Positions 29,998 through 40,544 of a DNA stretch of 64,000 nucleotides are shown piece by piece. Position 1 is the first letter of the stretch; every line of letters begins with the position of its first letter. The stretch is taken from positions 30,824-94,823 of the forward strand of contig CAKZPB010000136.1 of assembly GCA_937138395.1 (NCBI GenBank). The letters run 5' to 3'. Source of the stretch: an uncultured Pseudomonadota bacterium (lineage in GTDB: Bacteria > Pseudomonadota > Gammaproteobacteria > Xanthomonadales > Wenzhouxiangellaceae). Position numbers and translations under genes: made by a program. The notes beneath the pieces are model-generated. The model had not been told where the DNA came from. It searched no databases and saw only the letters and a program-made list of their open reading frames with translations.

Positions 29998-30920
29998 GCT
30001 GCGATCTCCTCCGCGTTCATGCTGGTCAGCAGAATGCACTCGACCAGTTGCGGGAATGAGATGCCTGCCGCTTTTGCGGCCATCGGCACGAGCGAAGTAT
30101 TGGTCATACCGGGCACTGTATTGGCTTCAAGCAGCCAGGGCTGATGTTGACCGTCGAGCATGAAGTCCACCCGACCCCAGCCTGAACAGCCGAGCATTTC
30201 AAAAGCCTGAACTGCCAGCGCCTGAAGCTGACTCTCCTGATCTTCCGGCAGACCGCAGGGGCAGTGATACTGGGTGTCATGTGCCTGATACTTGGCATCG
30301 TAATCGTAGAATTCCCGCGGTGTCTGGATCCGGATCAGCGGCAGAGCCTGCCCTTCAATCAATGCAGCCGTGTATTCATGCCCCTCGATCATGCGCTCGA
30401 CCAGTACCACTCGATCATGCTCGAGCCCGCGCTCGATGGCGCGCCTCAGCTGACCGCGTTCAAGCACGCGCGTCATGCCCACACTGGAGCCTTCGCGAGC
30501 TGGCTTGACGAATAAAGGGGGCTGCAAATCGTCCAGCACCTGCTCGGCCTGGTCACAGGAATCAACCGCACGCCAGTCCGGCGTTGGCAGGGCACAGACC
30601 CGCCACAGCCGCTTGCTCTGGAGCTTGTCCATCGCGAGGGCCGATCCGGTCTGGGCAGACCCTGTCATCGGAATATCAAGAATGCGCATGGCACCCTGCA
30701 AACAACCATCTTCACCGCCGCGCCCGTGCAGCATATTCAGCACGCGATCAATTTTTCCGTCCATTGCAGACTCGATGACAGCCCGCGGCCCGTCCAGCCA
30801 GTCATACGACAGACCCAGGCTGTCCAGCGCTTCGGCCACAGCCCGACCACTGCGCAACGAAATCTCGCGCTCTGCGCTGTCGCCGCCGGCAGCCAATCCA
30901 ATACGCCCGAATTCGCTCAT
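29994..30920 (-). CDS. ddl: D-alanine-D-alanine ligase
   Basis: Ddl makes the D-Ala-D-Ala dipeptide for the muramyl pentapeptide. The 308-residue ATP-grasp protein shows GRGGEDGCLQGAMRILDIPMTGS, KPAREGSSVGM, and the metal-binding C-terminus FMLDGQHQPWLLEANTVPGMTNTSL. It is full length for the DdlB type usually found in the dcw cluster. Four-base overlaps join it to murC upstream and ftsQ downstream. Confidence 0.97.
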   Translation of the reverse strand: MSEFGRIGLAAGGDSAEREISLRSGRAVAEALDSLGLSYDWLDGPRAVIESAMDGKIDRVLNMLHGRGGEDGCLQGAMRILDIPMTGSAQTGSALAMDKLQSKRLWRVCALPTPDWRAVDSCDQAEQVLDDLQPPLFVKPAREGSSVGMTRVLERGQLRRAIERGLEHDRVVLVERMIEGHEYTAALIEGQALPLIRIQTPREFYDYDAKYQAHDTQYHCPCGLPEDQESQLQALAVQAFEMLGCSGWGRVDFMLDGQHQPWLLEANTVPGMTNTSLVPMAAKAAGISFPQLVECILLTSMNAEEIAA

Positions 30921-32380
30921 GATGCCGCTCCCACAATCGGGCTGCTGCTTTGTGCCAATTCAGCACCCAGCCGACCAATATCACCAGCACCCATCACCAG
31001 CAGCAAATCCTGATCAATCAACTGCTGGTCCAAAGCCGTCAGCGCCGCGCGCCAGTCAGTAACCCGAACACTTGCACGATCGGTTCGACGACTGACTGCG
31101 GCTGCCAGTGCGTCGGAGTCGATGCCTGCGATCGGGACTTCACCTGCACTGTAAACGTCGGCCAGGATCAGCACATCAACCTCGGCCAGCACCCTGGCAA
31201 AGGCATCGAACTGGTCGCGCGTGCGTGAATAGCGATGAGGCTGAAAAACCAGCACAAGGCGTCGTTCCGGCCAGCCAGATCGTGCCGCCTGGACAACAGC
31301 ATCCAGCTCGGTCGGATGATGGCCATAGTCTTCGAATGCAAGCACCTGGCGTTGACCCAGCTGTAGCTGGCCCTGCAAAGTACCGATCGGCTCGAATCTG
31401 CGGCCAATGCCGGAGAACGAAGCCAGCCCGGTGACAATCTGTTCAGGCGCGAGACTCAGCTCCCAGGCTACTGCAGCCGCGCCCAGCGCATTCAAGACAT
31501 TGTGCCGGCCCGGCTGCTGCAGGCAGACATCCAGTCCATGCTCGGCTTCAGGCAACCACAGCTTGAAGTGCATCGATCGCCCGTCCTGGCGTACATCGGT
31601 GCCGCGCACATCGGCGCGTTGATCGAATCCATAGGTAATGACGGTGCGTCCTACCTGGGGCACCAGTTCGGTCACGTGCGGGTCTTCTATACACAGCACC
31701 GCAACGCCAAAAAACGGCAGGTGATGCAAAAACTGCAGGAACGCCGCTTGCAGTTGGTCAAAACTTCCCTGGTAGGCATCCAGGTGATCCCGGTCAATAT
31801 TGGTAATCAGTGAGATGACCGGCTGCAGGCGCAGGAACGATGCATCCGATTCGTCGGCTTCGGCAACCAGGTATTTGCCCTGCCCTACACGCGCATTCGA
31901 ACCGAATGCATGCACCAGACCGCCAATCACGAACGTCGGATCCATGTCGGCATGATCCAGCACGCTGGCAATCAACGAGGTCGTCGTTGTCTTGCCGTGC
32001 GTGCCGGCCACCGCAATGCCCTGGCGAAAGCGCATCAGCTCACCCAGCATTTCGGCGCGACCGACCACCGGAATGCGCTGCTCGCGCGCAGCCAACAGCT
32101 CGACATTATCTTCGGCGATGGCGCTGGAACACACCACAACATCGGCCTTTGCGACGTACTCGATACGGTGTCCGATGTGTACATCGATACCCTGCTGCCT
32201 GAGCTGTTCGACACGGGTCGATTCGCTCAGGTCCGATCCGGACACCTTGAATTCCAGGTTGACCAGCACCTCGGCGATGCCGCTCATTCCGGCACCGCCG
32301 ATGCCGACCATATGGATATGCCGGATCCGATGCATCAGGCTCGGTGCCGGTCGCATGCTTGCATTCAGTGCATTGTTCAT
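30917..32380 (-). CDS. murC: MurC, UDP-N-acetylmuramate--L-alanine ligase
   Basis: MurC adds L-Ala to UDP-MurNAc. The 487-residue protein carries the N-terminal UDP-binding motif IHMVGIGGAGMSGIAEVL, the ATP loop GTHGKTTTTS and the C-terminal FQPHRYSRT. The start at MNNALNASM has AGGAGG upstream and forms an ATGA overlap with the murG stop, so it is better supported than the track start six residues earlier. Confidence 0.97.
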   Translation of the reverse strand: MNNALNASMRPAPSLMHRIRHIHMVGIGGAGMSGIAEVLVNLEFKVSGSDLSESTRVEQLRQQGIDVHIGHRIEYVAKADVVVCSSAIAEDNVELLAAREQRIPVVGRAEMLGELMRFRQGIAVAGTHGKTTTTSLIASVLDHADMDPTFVIGGLVHAFGSNARVGQGKYLVAEADESDASFLRLQPVISLITNIDRDHLDAYQGSFDQLQAAFLQFLHHLPFFGVAVLCIEDPHVTELVPQVGRTVITYGFDQRADVRGTDVRQDGRSMHFKLWLPEAEHGLDVCLQQPGRHNVLNALGAAAVAWELSLAPEQIVTGLASFSGIGRRFEPIGTLQGQLQLGQRQVLAFEDYGHHPTELDAVVQAARSGWPERRLVLVFQPHRYSRTRDQFDAFARVLAEVDVLILADVYSAGEVPIAGIDSDALAAAVSRRTDRASVRVTDWRAALTALDQQLIDQDLLLVMGAGDIGRLGAELAQSSSPIVGAAS

Positions 32381-33471
32381 CGCATGGCCTCCTGGCAAGC
32401 CGCTGCAACATCAGCCGCGGCTTCGGGCCGCGAAAGCGCGCGCGCTCGCAAGGCTTTTTCCAGAAGGTCGTCACGGGTCAGCTTGCTGATCAGGCTGGCC
32501 AGGCTGGCAGCTTCCAGATCATCCTGACGAATCAACCAGGCGGCATCGGCTTCGGACAGGTAGCGGGCGTTGGCTGCCTGATGGTCGTCGACTGCGGCCG
32601 GGAACGGGACCAGCACAGCCGGCACTCCGGCGGCTGCCAGCTCTGCCACGGTCAGCGCACCTGCACGGCAAATCGCCAGATCGGCCCAGCCCCATGCGGT
32701 GGGCATGTCATCGATGAATTCGACAACCTCGCCTTCGACGCCACGCGCTGCATATTGTGCTTTTGCTGTGTCCAAGGTACGGCCCGCCTGGTGGCGAACG
32801 ATCGGGCGCTGATCCGGATCAATCAATGCAAGCGCGGCGGGTACAGCCTGATTCAGTGCCAGGGCGCCCTGGCTACCGCCGATGACCAGAATGCGGATCG
32901 GGCCGGTCCGGTCGACGTAGCGGGCGGTCGGTGCCGGCAATGCTGCAATAGCAGGCCGCACCGGGTTGCCGGTCACGCGCGCCTGCGTGAACACCCCGGG
33001 AAAGCCGCTGCAGCGGAATCTTGCGAGCGGCGCCAGCAGTCGATTGGTCCAGCCGGCAATGGCATTCTGCTCATGAATGACCAGCGCAATGCCGCGCAGC
33101 CGTGCTGCAATTCCACCCGGACCGGCCGCATAGCCACCCATGCTCAGCACGCAGTCGGGCTGCTGCTGTTTCAGTATTGAAAACGCCTGCATGACGGCCT
33201 TCAGTATTCGGACCGGTGCCATCAGCCATCCCAATAGCCCCCTGCCGCGAAGGCCCTTGATTTCGACTCGATCCAGCGCAATGCCCGCTGCCGGCACAAG
33301 CCGGTTTTCGAGGCCATGAGGCGTACCCAACCAACGTACTTCGATGCCGCGGGACAATAACTCGGAGGCAACCGCCAATCCGGGGAAGATATGACCTCCC
33401 GTGCCTCCGGCCATGATCGTGATGCGCCGCTGTCCGCTGTGTGCCGGTGATTGGACCGTGTGCTGATTCAT
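32377..33471 (-). CDS. murG: MurG, lipid II synthase (GlcNAc transferase)
   Basis: MurG transfers GlcNAc from UDP-GlcNAc to lipid I on the inner face of the membrane. The 364-residue GT-B protein has the G loops IMAGGTGGHIFPGLAVA and MGGYAAGPGG, and VIGGSQGALALN at the start of the C-terminal domain. The start is MNQHTVQSPAH, whose ATG overlaps the ftsW stop; the 73 extra residues in the track are out-of-frame ftsW sequence. Confidence 0.97.
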   Translation of the reverse strand: MNQHTVQSPAHSGQRRITIMAGGTGGHIFPGLAVASELLSRGIEVRWLGTPHGLENRLVPAAGIALDRVEIKGLRGRGLLGWLMAPVRILKAVMQAFSILKQQQPDCVLSMGGYAAGPGGIAARLRGIALVIHEQNAIAGWTNRLLAPLARFRCSGFPGVFTQARVTGNPVRPAIAALPAPTARYVDRTGPIRILVIGGSQGALALNQAVPAALALIDPDQRPIVRHQAGRTLDTAKAQYAARGVEGEVVEFIDDMPTAWGWADLAICRAGALTVAELAAAGVPAVLVPFPAAVDDHQAANARYLSEADAAWLIRQDDLEAASLASLISKLTRDDLLEKALRARALSRPEAAADVAAACQEAMR

Positions 33472-34664
33472 GCAGCCCACTCCCGACGCTTGCGTGGCCG
33501 CGCCAGCTGCGCCTGATCCAGTTCCAGACCAATTTTCAGCACCAGGCCCAGCGCCAACATCGTCATCATCAGGCTGCTGCCGCCTGCCGACACGAGCGGC
33601 AGGGTCAAACCCTTGGTTGGCAACAGGCTGAGATTCACGCCCATGCTGATCAGCGCCTGCAGTCCGATCCAGAGTCCGATGCCGTAACAAGTAAAGGACG
33701 CAAAGTGGCGCTCGGCACGCTGCGCTTTCAGGCCAATGCGGAAGATTCGCACCACCAGCACAGCAAATAGACTCAACACCAGCACGATGCCGATCAGGCC
33801 CAATTCTTCGGCCAGAATTGCAAAGATAAAATCGGTGTGCGCTTCCGGCAGGTAGAACAGCTTCTGCACGCTTTCACCGATTCCCACGCCGGAAATCTGG
33901 CCGCGACCAATCGCGATTTGCGCCTGGACCAGCTGGAAGCCGGCGTTGAATGGATCGGAAAACGGATCGCCCAGAATCGCAATACGCCGCAGGCGATAGG
34001 GTTCGAGGGCTGCAAACGTCAACAGCGGCAATGCGCTCAAACCAAGCAACGCCAGGTAGCGCCAGGCAGCACCGGCCAACCAGACCATGCCGCCGATGAT
34101 GGCCATGATGACCACGGCTGAGCCCATGTCGGGTTGCTGCAATAGTATTGCCGCGATCAAGCCGCCGATCAGAATCGGCTTGAAGGTTTCCATGAAGCCG
34201 GTACGACCCAGCGTCGGGCGCCTGGCCAGGTAGCCGGCCACGAATACAATCATCAACAGCTTGACGGCCTCGACCGCCTGAAAACGGAACAAGCCGAGAT
34301 TGATCCAGCGCGTGGCGCCGTTGACCTTGTGCCCCAGGCCCGGAATGAAGACCAGTGCCAGCAGTACCAGTGACGCCAACAGGCACCAGTGGCCGTAACG
34401 TTCGAGCCACTCGCTTTTGATCAGGTGGCAACCGGCTGCCAGTACCAGGCCAAAGCTGATGAACATCAAGTGGCGGCTCAGAAAATGCCATTCACCAACG
34501 GCATATTTCTCGGCTACAGCGACCGATGTCGAGGCCACCATGATGATGCCGACCGCAATCAGACCCAGCGCTGCCAACACCAGCGTCTGGTCGAACTGCC
34601 ACTGGCGAATGGGCTCACCCGAGCGGCGCGCCTGTCGACGAGATGTGCGAACGGAAGCCGTCAT
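33468..34664 (-). CDS. ftsW: FtsW, SEDS peptidoglycan glycosyltransferase of the divisome
   Basis: The 398-residue polytopic protein belongs to the SEDS family: AEKYAVGEWHFLSRHLMFI, LQQPDMGSAVVIM with the conserved Asp, and the terminal signature LLPTKGLTLPLVSAGGSSLM. With FtsI it polymerises septal peptidoglycan. A cytoplasmic basic N-terminus (RTSRRQARRSGEP) precedes the first helix. The ATG shares one base with the mraY stop (TGATG). Confidence 0.96.
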   Translation of the reverse strand: MTASVRTSRRQARRSGEPIRQWQFDQTLVLAALGLIAVGIIMVASTSVAVAEKYAVGEWHFLSRHLMFISFGLVLAAGCHLIKSEWLERYGHWCLLASLVLLALVFIPGLGHKVNGATRWINLGLFRFQAVEAVKLLMIVFVAGYLARRPTLGRTGFMETFKPILIGGLIAAILLQQPDMGSAVVIMAIIGGMVWLAGAAWRYLALLGLSALPLLTFAALEPYRLRRIAILGDPFSDPFNAGFQLVQAQIAIGRGQISGVGIGESVQKLFYLPEAHTDFIFAILAEELGLIGIVLVLSLFAVLVVRIFRIGLKAQRAERHFASFTCYGIGLWIGLQALISMGVNLSLLPTKGLTLPLVSAGGSSLMMTMLALGLVLKIGLELDQAQLARPRKRREWAA

Positions 34665-35740
34665 CAGCGCACCTTCAACGTCGCCAGACTGATCAGTACG
34701 AGCATTACCGATATGATCCAGAATCGAACAATCACTTTCGGCTCTGGCCAGCCTTTCAACTCGAAGTGGTGATGAATGGGCGCCATCCGGAAGACGCGTC
34801 TACCGGTCAGCTTGAAGGAAATCACCTGGATTATGACCGACAGCGTCTCGATGACGAAAATGCCGGCCATCAACACAAACACCAGCTCCTGTCGAACGAT
34901 AACGGCTATCAGACCGAGCGCAGCACCCATCGACAGCGCGCCCACGTCACCCATGAACACCTGAGCCGGATAGGTATTGAACCAGAGAAATCCGAGTCCG
35001 GCACCCGCCAGCGCGGCGCAGAAAATGGCCACTTCACCTGCGCCAGGTATGTATGGAAAACCAAGATATTCGGCAAAGATGGTATTGCCGGTGGCATAGG
35101 CAAAGATGCCCAGGCCCAGTGCAACCATGACCGCCGGAACGATCGCCAGGCCGTCCAGACCGTCAGTCAGGTTGACCGCATTCGACGAACCGACGATCAC
35201 GAAGTAGGTCAGGATGACGAAGCCGAAACCGAGCGGAATTGCAACATCCTTGAAGAACGGCACCAGCAGTTCGGTGGCGCCTGGCACGTCGGCCGTAAAG
35301 TACAGAAACAGCGCCGCCGCCAGGGCAGCAATCGACTGCAGCGTGTATTTGGCCAGTGCCGTCAGCCCACGCGAGTCGTTCTGCTTGAGCTTGTGATAAT
35401 CATCAACAAAGCCGATGGCACCAAATGCAGACGTCACAAACAGTACGGTCCAGACATATCGGTTAGCCAGATCGGCCCACAACAGCGTCGCGACCACGAT
35501 CGATATCAGTATCAAGGCGCCGCCCATGGTTGGCGTTCCGGCCTTGTCAAAATGTGTTTGCGGACCGACTTCACGGATCGGCTGGCCCAGCTTCCGCGCC
35601 GTCAGGTAACGGATGAACATCGGCCCGATGGTCAGCGAAACCAGCAACGCCGTCAGCGCAGCCATGATTGTCCTGAACGTGATGAAGCCAAACAGGGCGA
35701 CTTCCAGGGCCAGCAGCTGTTCAAACAGGTACATCAACAT
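34664..35740 (-). CDS. mraY: MraY, phospho-MurNAc-pentapeptide translocase
   Basis: MraY makes lipid I from UDP-MurNAc-pentapeptide and undecaprenyl phosphate. The 358 residues include [13 protein letters not shown], the Asp motifs FVDDYHK and [13 protein letters not shown], and [16 protein letters not shown] near the C-terminus. I choose the ATG of [10 protein letters not shown], with GGAG 9 bases upstream; it overlaps murF by 7 bases. A second ATG two codons later, and an ATG five codons earlier, are possible alternatives. Confidence 0.96.
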   Translation of the reverse strand: MLMYLFEQLLALEVALFGFITFRTIMAALTALLVSLTIGPMFIRYLTARKLGQPIREVGPQTHFDKAGTPTMGGALILISIVVATLLWADLANRYVWTVLFVTSAFGAIGFVDDYHKLKQNDSRGLTALAKYTLQSIAALAAALFLYFTADVPGATELLVPFFKDVAIPLGFGFVILTYFVIVGSSNAVNLTDGLDGLAIVPAVMVALGLGIFAYATGNTIFAEYLGFPYIPGAGEVAIFCAALAGAGLGFLWFNTYPAQVFMGDVGALSMGAALGLIAVIVRQELVFVLMAGIFVIETLSVIIQVISFKLTGRRVFRMAPIHHHFELKGWPEPKVIVRFWIISVMLVLISLATLKVR

Positions 35741-37116
35741 GATGTTGCGCTCCATTGCTGAAGTGCTGCCACAACACGCTCCATGCCCAACGAACGTGAG
35801 CCCTTGACCAGTATCGTGGTCGTCTCTGACCGCTGGCTCTCGAGGAACGCATGCAATGCGTCGATCAGAGCTTCCAGATCCTGAAACGCGCGACCTGGCC
35901 CGTTGAACTCGGCCTGTGCCAGGCACGCTTTTGGACCCAAAGTAAACAATGCGTCCAGCCCAAGCTCACGCGCCCGCCGGCCAATCTGAACATGTTCGGC
36001 ATCCGCCTGGTCAGCCAGTTCAGCCATATCGCCGATAACCACGCAGCTTGTACCCGCCTGCGCGGCCAGAACGTCAAGCGCGGCGCGCATCGAGGCCGGA
36101 TTGGCGTTGTAGCTGTCGTCCAGAACCGTCAGTTGATCGGACAAGCTCAAGCGAGTCAATCGGCCCTCTTCGGCCCGGGTTTGTGCAAGCCCCAGCGCAA
36201 TCGTATTCAAGTCAATGCCCAGCCCGAGAGCGGCAGCCGTTGCCGCTAGCGCATTCAGTTGATTGTGCTGGCCGGGCAAATTCAGCTCGAGCATGAATTC
36301 ACCTTCCGGTGTTTGCACCTGCTGCTGGTCCAAGCGCACGTCGGCCTCCGCGTGCAATCCAAAGCTGATGATGCGAGCCGGCCTGGCCTGGTCCAGCCAG
36401 TAGCTGAAAAAACGATCGTCTCGATTGATCACAGCCACGTCATTGCCACCCAGATCGGTGAACAATTCGCCCTTGGTCGCGGCCACGCCTTCAACGCTGC
36501 CCAGGCCTTTCAGATGGGCGGCCGATGCATTGGTGACCACGCCGATATTCGGTTGAGCAAGGCCGGCAAGGTAGGTAATATCGCCCGGCTTGGCGCAACC
36601 CATTTCGAGAATTGCAAACTGATGCTCGGCGGACAACTGCGCCAGTGTCAACGGGAGGCCCAATTCATTGTTGTAATTACCAGGGGTGGCCAGGTATGCG
36701 TGATTCTTCTGATTGTTCTCGTTCTCGTTATTCTTTTTTGCATACCTGGCCACAATCGAAGCGATCATGTTCTTGACGGTGGTCTTGCCGTTGCTGCCCG
36801 TTATTCCGACAACTTGAAGATCGAGGTTTTTGCGCCACGCTGCGGCCAGTTGGCCCATGGCCTGAAGCACATCGGAGACCTGGATTTGAGCCAGCTCACT
36901 GGCCACGTGTTTGCTGACCAATGCGCCGGCAGCCCCACGGTCTCGTGCGTCATGGATAAAGTCATGTCCATCCACATGCGCACCCGGCAATGCCGCGTAC
37001 AGGGCATTCGGGCCCAGGCGACGTGAATCATGGCTGAGGCCGCGGAACCGGCCGTTCGCACCGTGCAGCTGTCCGTTGACGATTGAACAGGCCTGACTCA
37101 GTGAATAGTCGATCAT
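35734..37116 (-). CDS. murF: MurF, UDP-MurNAc-tripeptide--D-Ala-D-Ala ligase
   Basis: MurF completes the pentapeptide. The 460-residue protein has [20 protein letters not shown] at the N-terminus, the ATP loop [14 protein letters not shown], and [15 protein letters not shown] in the C-terminal domain. A run of Asn/Lys-rich sequence ([27 protein letters not shown]) sits after the ATP loop; short basic insertions there occur in other gammaproteobacterial MurF proteins. It overlaps murE by four bases. Confidence 0.96.
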   Translation of the reverse strand: MIDYSLSQACSIVNGQLHGANGRFRGLSHDSRRLGPNALYAALPGAHVDGHDFIHDARDRGAAGALVSKHVASELAQIQVSDVLQAMGQLAAAWRKNLDLQVVGITGSNGKTTVKNMIASIVARYAKKNNENENNQKNHAYLATPGNYNNELGLPLTLAQLSAEHQFAILEMGCAKPGDITYLAGLAQPNIGVVTNASAAHLKGLGSVEGVAATKGELFTDLGGNDVAVINRDDRFFSYWLDQARPARIISFGLHAEADVRLDQQQVQTPEGEFMLELNLPGQHNQLNALAATAAALGLGIDLNTIALGLAQTRAEEGRLTRLSLSDQLTVLDDSYNANPASMRAALDVLAAQAGTSCVVIGDMAELADQADAEHVQIGRRARELGLDALFTLGPKACLAQAEFNGPGRAFQDLEALIDALHAFLESQRSETTTILVKGSRSLGMERVVAALQQWSATSC

Positions 37117-38564
37117 GCGGCCTCCGCCAGTAGCGCCTGGGCCGTTGACAAATCAGAGAAGGTCCGACTGTCATCGCCAATGATCTGTTCTGATTCGTGG
37201 CCTTTGCCTGCCAGCAGCACTACATCGTTGCCGGCGGCTTCGCCAATCGCCAATTCGATGGCTCGAGCCCGATCGCGCTGCACGACGCTGCGGGCCGGTC
37301 TGACCATGCCGGCTTGAATCTCGCGAATAATGCCGAGCCCATCTTCATGGCGCGGATTGTCGTCGGTGATGATGACCCGATCCGCCAGTGCTTCGGCAAT
37401 TCGGCCCATCATCGGTCGCTTGGCCCGGTCACGCTCACCACCGCAGCCAAACACGCAGATCAATCTTCCAGAAATGAGCTCGCGCAAACTCTGCAGCGCA
37501 TTCTCCAGCGCATCCGGGGTATGCGCATAGTCCACAACGACCACTTGGCCTGCGGGGCCGGTCAATGGATTCATGCGCCCGGGCACCGGCTCGAGATCAG
37601 CAATGATATCGGCGATGTCCTGATGACTTGCGCCGCGTGACTCGAGTACGGCCGCTACAACCATCAGGTTCAATAGGTTGACCTGCCCGATCAGCCGGCT
37701 GTGCAGCGTCAGACGTCCGGTGGGTAGCTGGAGGTCGATCCATTGTCCTTCGAGCGAAGCTTTGCGTACCTCAGCCCAGACATCCGGGTCATGCGATGAC
37801 TTCATGCCGAACCGGACCAGGCCCGATCGACCGGACAATTCCTGAGCCAGTTCGCGCCCAAATTCGTCGTCTACGCAAATCAGCTGTTGGCGGCTCGAAT
37901 AGTCACGGAACAGCCGGGCTTTTGCCGCCGCATAGTTCTCAAGATTGCCGTGGTAATCGAGGTGATCGTGGCCGAGATTGGTAAAAATGACCGTATCGAA
38001 TTCAAGCCCTGCCAAGCGCTGCTGATCGAGCGCGTGCGAAGAGGCTTCGATGGCGATCCGCGCAATGCCATCGCGTTTCAATGCGGCCAGCGTTCGATAC
38101 AAACTCAGGATGTCGGGCGTGGTGTGTGTACCGCTGGCAAAGTTGGCCGGACGCCCTGTGCCCAGCGTACCGATCATGCCGCCGTCCAAGGCCTGCGCGA
38201 GTAACCAGGCCACTGAGCTCTTGCCGTTGGTGCCGGTGACGGCATACAGATCCAGCCCGGCGGCAGGATCCTGCCAGCAGCGCCTTGCAAGATCGCCCAG
38301 TCGTGAAGACAGGCAGTGGACCTGAATAAAACGGCGATCATCGGGCGCGCTGGTCTGACCATCGTGCAATACCACTGCTGCACCGCTGTCCAGGGCCTGC
38401 CCGGCAAACTGCAGGCCATGGTGCTGCTGTCCGGCCAATGCAACGAATGCATCGCCCGGCTCGATACGTCGGCTATCCAGGCTCAGATTGCCGATATTCA
38501 GCCCGATCAGCTTCGGGTCCAGGTCCTGCGCCCAATCGTGCACTAGATCTTCAAGCCGGATCAT
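37113..38564 (-). CDS. murE: MurE, UDP-MurNAc-dipeptide--diaminopimelate ligase
   Basis: MurE adds the third amino acid of the stem peptide. The 483-residue protein has LSLDSRRIEPGDAFVAL, ATP loop VTGTNGKSSVAWLLAQ, and DNPRHEDGLGI. In MurE the sequence DNPR is the signature of enzymes that use meso-diaminopimelate, so the peptidoglycan should be of the usual Gram-negative DAP type. It overlaps ftsI by four bases. Confidence 0.96.
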   Translation of the reverse strand: MIRLEDLVHDWAQDLDPKLIGLNIGNLSLDSRRIEPGDAFVALAGQQHHGLQFAGQALDSGAAVVLHDGQTSAPDDRRFIQVHCLSSRLGDLARRCWQDPAAGLDLYAVTGTNGKSSVAWLLAQALDGGMIGTLGTGRPANFASGTHTTPDILSLYRTLAALKRDGIARIAIEASSHALDQQRLAGLEFDTVIFTNLGHDHLDYHGNLENYAAAKARLFRDYSSRQQLICVDDEFGRELAQELSGRSGLVRFGMKSSHDPDVWAEVRKASLEGQWIDLQLPTGRLTLHSRLIGQVNLLNLMVVAAVLESRGASHQDIADIIADLEPVPGRMNPLTGPAGQVVVVDYAHTPDALENALQSLRELISGRLICVFGCGGERDRAKRPMMGRIAEALADRVIITDDNPRHEDGLGIIREIQAGMVRPARSVVQRDRARAIELAIGEAAGNDVVLLAGKGHESEQIIGDDSRTFSDLSTAQALLAEAA

Positions 38565-40282
38565 GGCTGAACCTCGCGCACGTCGACTCCGTTCTCGTTC
38601 AGCGCCATCAGGCCGTTCATGTCGTCGGGCGGCACGTTCATCAGGCGCAGTGCGTCTTTCATGACCTGGCCAAATAGAGGCGCCGCGACCAGGCCGCCGT
38701 AGTAGTCGCCGGCACTCGGCTCATTGACAACCGCGACCACAGCAATCCGCGGCCGAACCATTGGCGCAAAGCCCGCAATGCTGGCGACATACTTATTCGA
38801 GTAACCACCTGCGCTGGATTTACGCGACGTGCCGGTCTTGGCCGCAACGCGATAGCCGTCGACGGCAGCGCGGGTGGCCGTACCGCCCGTCTGCGTCACG
38901 GTTTCAAGCATCTGACTGACCTGCTCGGCCAGCAGAGGGTCGATCACCGCCTGCGGTGGATTATCCGAATCGAGGATAAAACTGGGCTGTCTTAAACGGC
39001 CTTGGTCGGCTATTGCCGCGATGGCACGCGCGAGCTGCAGCGGTGTCACCGACAGGCCGTAGCCATACGACAAAGTCGCCTGCTCCAGCTTGCGCCAGCG
39101 CTCGTGATCACGCAGGACTCCGGCCGATTCGCCGGGAAACCCGGTGCCGGTTACATCACCAAATCCCAACCTTGAATACATGCTCCACAAGTGGCTGGCA
39201 TCCATCGCCATGGCCAGCTGTACAATCCCGACATTGGATGATTTGGTCAGCAGCCCGGTGACCGACATTTCACCAAAGTTACGAATGTCGCGAATGGTAT
39301 GACCCGAGACCTGCATGGTGCCCGGTGAAGTGTCGACCAGCATCTCCGGGTGGGCGATACCGGCCTCCATGGCAGCTGCCACGACAAAGGGCTTGACGAT
39401 GGAACCGGGTTCAAGCACATCGGTCAGCGCACGATTGCGCATGCCGTCTGAACTGCGACTGCGCCCATTCGGGTTGTACGACGGATAGTTGACCATGGCC
39501 AGGACTTCACCGGTCGGAATATCCAGCACCACGACCGAGCCGGATCGAGCCTGGTGCCTTGCGATCGTCGCCATCAGTTCGCGGTAGGCCAGATCCTGCA
39601 GCCGACGATCAATGGTCAGCCTCAACTCACGACCGGGCAAGGCCTCACGGATCAGCTCGACGTCCTCGACGATGCGGCCCAGTCGATCCTGTATGACCCG
39701 CTTGGCGCCGGTCTGACCGGTCAACCAGTTGTCGTAGGCCAGCTCCAGCCCTTCCTGACCGACCTCGTCGATATTGGTGAAACCCACGACCTGGGAACTG
39801 ATTTCAGCAGTTGGATAAAAGCGCCGGTACTCGCGCTGCAGGAATACGCCAGGAATATCGAGTTCTCTGACCCGGTCGGCCAGGTGCGGTGGAATGCGGC
39901 GAATGATCCAGACAAACTGGCGGTCGGCGCGCTGGGTCAGGCGACGCTCGATGGCCTCGGCATCCTGACCGAGCAGGCTGGCCAGCATCGGGATCCGATC
40001 CGAAGCCTCCTGCAATAGCTCGCCGGGATGCGCCCAAACCGATTCGACCGGCGTCGATACGGCCAGCGGCTCGCCGTTTCGATCCACGATACTGCCGCGC
40101 ATGGTCGGAATTTCAACCTGGCGCAGGAATCGCGCTTCACCCTCGCCCTGCAGGAATTCTGTGTCGATGACCTGCAGCTTGACGGCCTGGGCCACCAGCA
40201 CAAAGCCGCACAGACCCATTCCAATCAGCAGCGCCAGTACGCGCCGCCGGCTGGTCACCAGGACTGCGTTCGGGTCAGCCAT
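38561..40282 (-). CDS. ftsI: FtsI/PBP3, septal peptidoglycan transpeptidase
   Basis: The 573-residue class B penicillin-binding protein has one N-terminal membrane helix (RVLALLIGMGLCGFVLVAQAV), a dimerisation/pedestal domain, and the transpeptidase motifs SIVK (in EPGSIVKPF), SSN (TKSSNVGI) and KTGT (AAKTGTSRK). It crosslinks septal peptidoglycan together with FtsW. The start MADPNAVLVTS overlaps the end of ftsL by 8 bases; the 12 extra track residues are ftsL sequence in another frame. Confidence 0.97.
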   Translation of the reverse strand: MADPNAVLVTSRRRVLALLIGMGLCGFVLVAQAVKLQVIDTEFLQGEGEARFLRQVEIPTMRGSIVDRNGEPLAVSTPVESVWAHPGELLQEASDRIPMLASLLGQDAEAIERRLTQRADRQFVWIIRRIPPHLADRVRELDIPGVFLQREYRRFYPTAEISSQVVGFTNIDEVGQEGLELAYDNWLTGQTGAKRVIQDRLGRIVEDVELIREALPGRELRLTIDRRLQDLAYRELMATIARHQARSGSVVVLDIPTGEVLAMVNYPSYNPNGRSRSSDGMRNRALTDVLEPGSIVKPFVVAAAMEAGIAHPEMLVDTSPGTMQVSGHTIRDIRNFGEMSVTGLLTKSSNVGIVQLAMAMDASHLWSMYSRLGFGDVTGTGFPGESAGVLRDHERWRKLEQATLSYGYGLSVTPLQLARAIAAIADQGRLRQPSFILDSDNPPQAVIDPLLAEQVSQMLETVTQTGGTATRAAVDGYRVAAKTGTSRKSSAGGYSNKYVASIAGFAPMVRPRIAVVAVVNEPSAGDYYGGLVAAPLFGQVMKDALRLMNVPPDDMNGLMALNENGVDVREVQP

Positions 40283-40544
40283 CTTCGAGCACCAACAAAC
40301 CCATTTGATCGGGTTCACTCATATTCAATGATTCAGCAGCCTGCTGCTCGATCCGGTGCGCTTCACCCAGCCAGGCCAGCTCGATCTGCAGGCGCGACCA
40401 TTCGACCTGGTGCTGATCCTGCAGCTGCGTTGCAGCCTCCAGCTCGATGAACAGCTGGCGCGATTCGTGCTTGAGCCCAACCAGGCTGATCGAGCTAGCA
40501 ACGACGCCCAGTAATACCACGATCAGCAGAATCCAGCGCGTCAT
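40275..40544 (-). CDS. ftsL: FtsL, divisome bitopic protein
   Basis: The 89-residue protein has a single N-terminal membrane helix (MTRWILLIVVLLGVVASSISLVGL) and a periplasmic coiled coil (LFIELEAATQLQDQHQVEWSRLQIELAWLGEAHRIEQ). FtsL, FtsB and FtsQ form the regulatory core that activates FtsWI. The position between rsmH and ftsI is decisive, since the sequence itself is poorly conserved. The ATG overlaps the rsmH stop (ATGA) and has GGGAG upstream. Confidence 0.92.
   Translation of the reverse strand: MTRWILLIVVLLGVVASSISLVGLKHESRQLFIELEAATQLQDQHQVEWSRLQIELAWLGEAHRIEQQAAESLNMSEPDQMGLLVLEDG

Noticed and set aside
32344-33180. A 278-residue plus-strand ORF antisense to murG
   Set aside because: Cys/Gln/Arg-rich shadow of murG with no ribosome site or motif.
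34643-35761. A 372-residue plus-strand ORF antisense to mraY
   Set aside because: The translation is rich in His, Gln, Arg and Asp without domains. It is a shadow of mraY.
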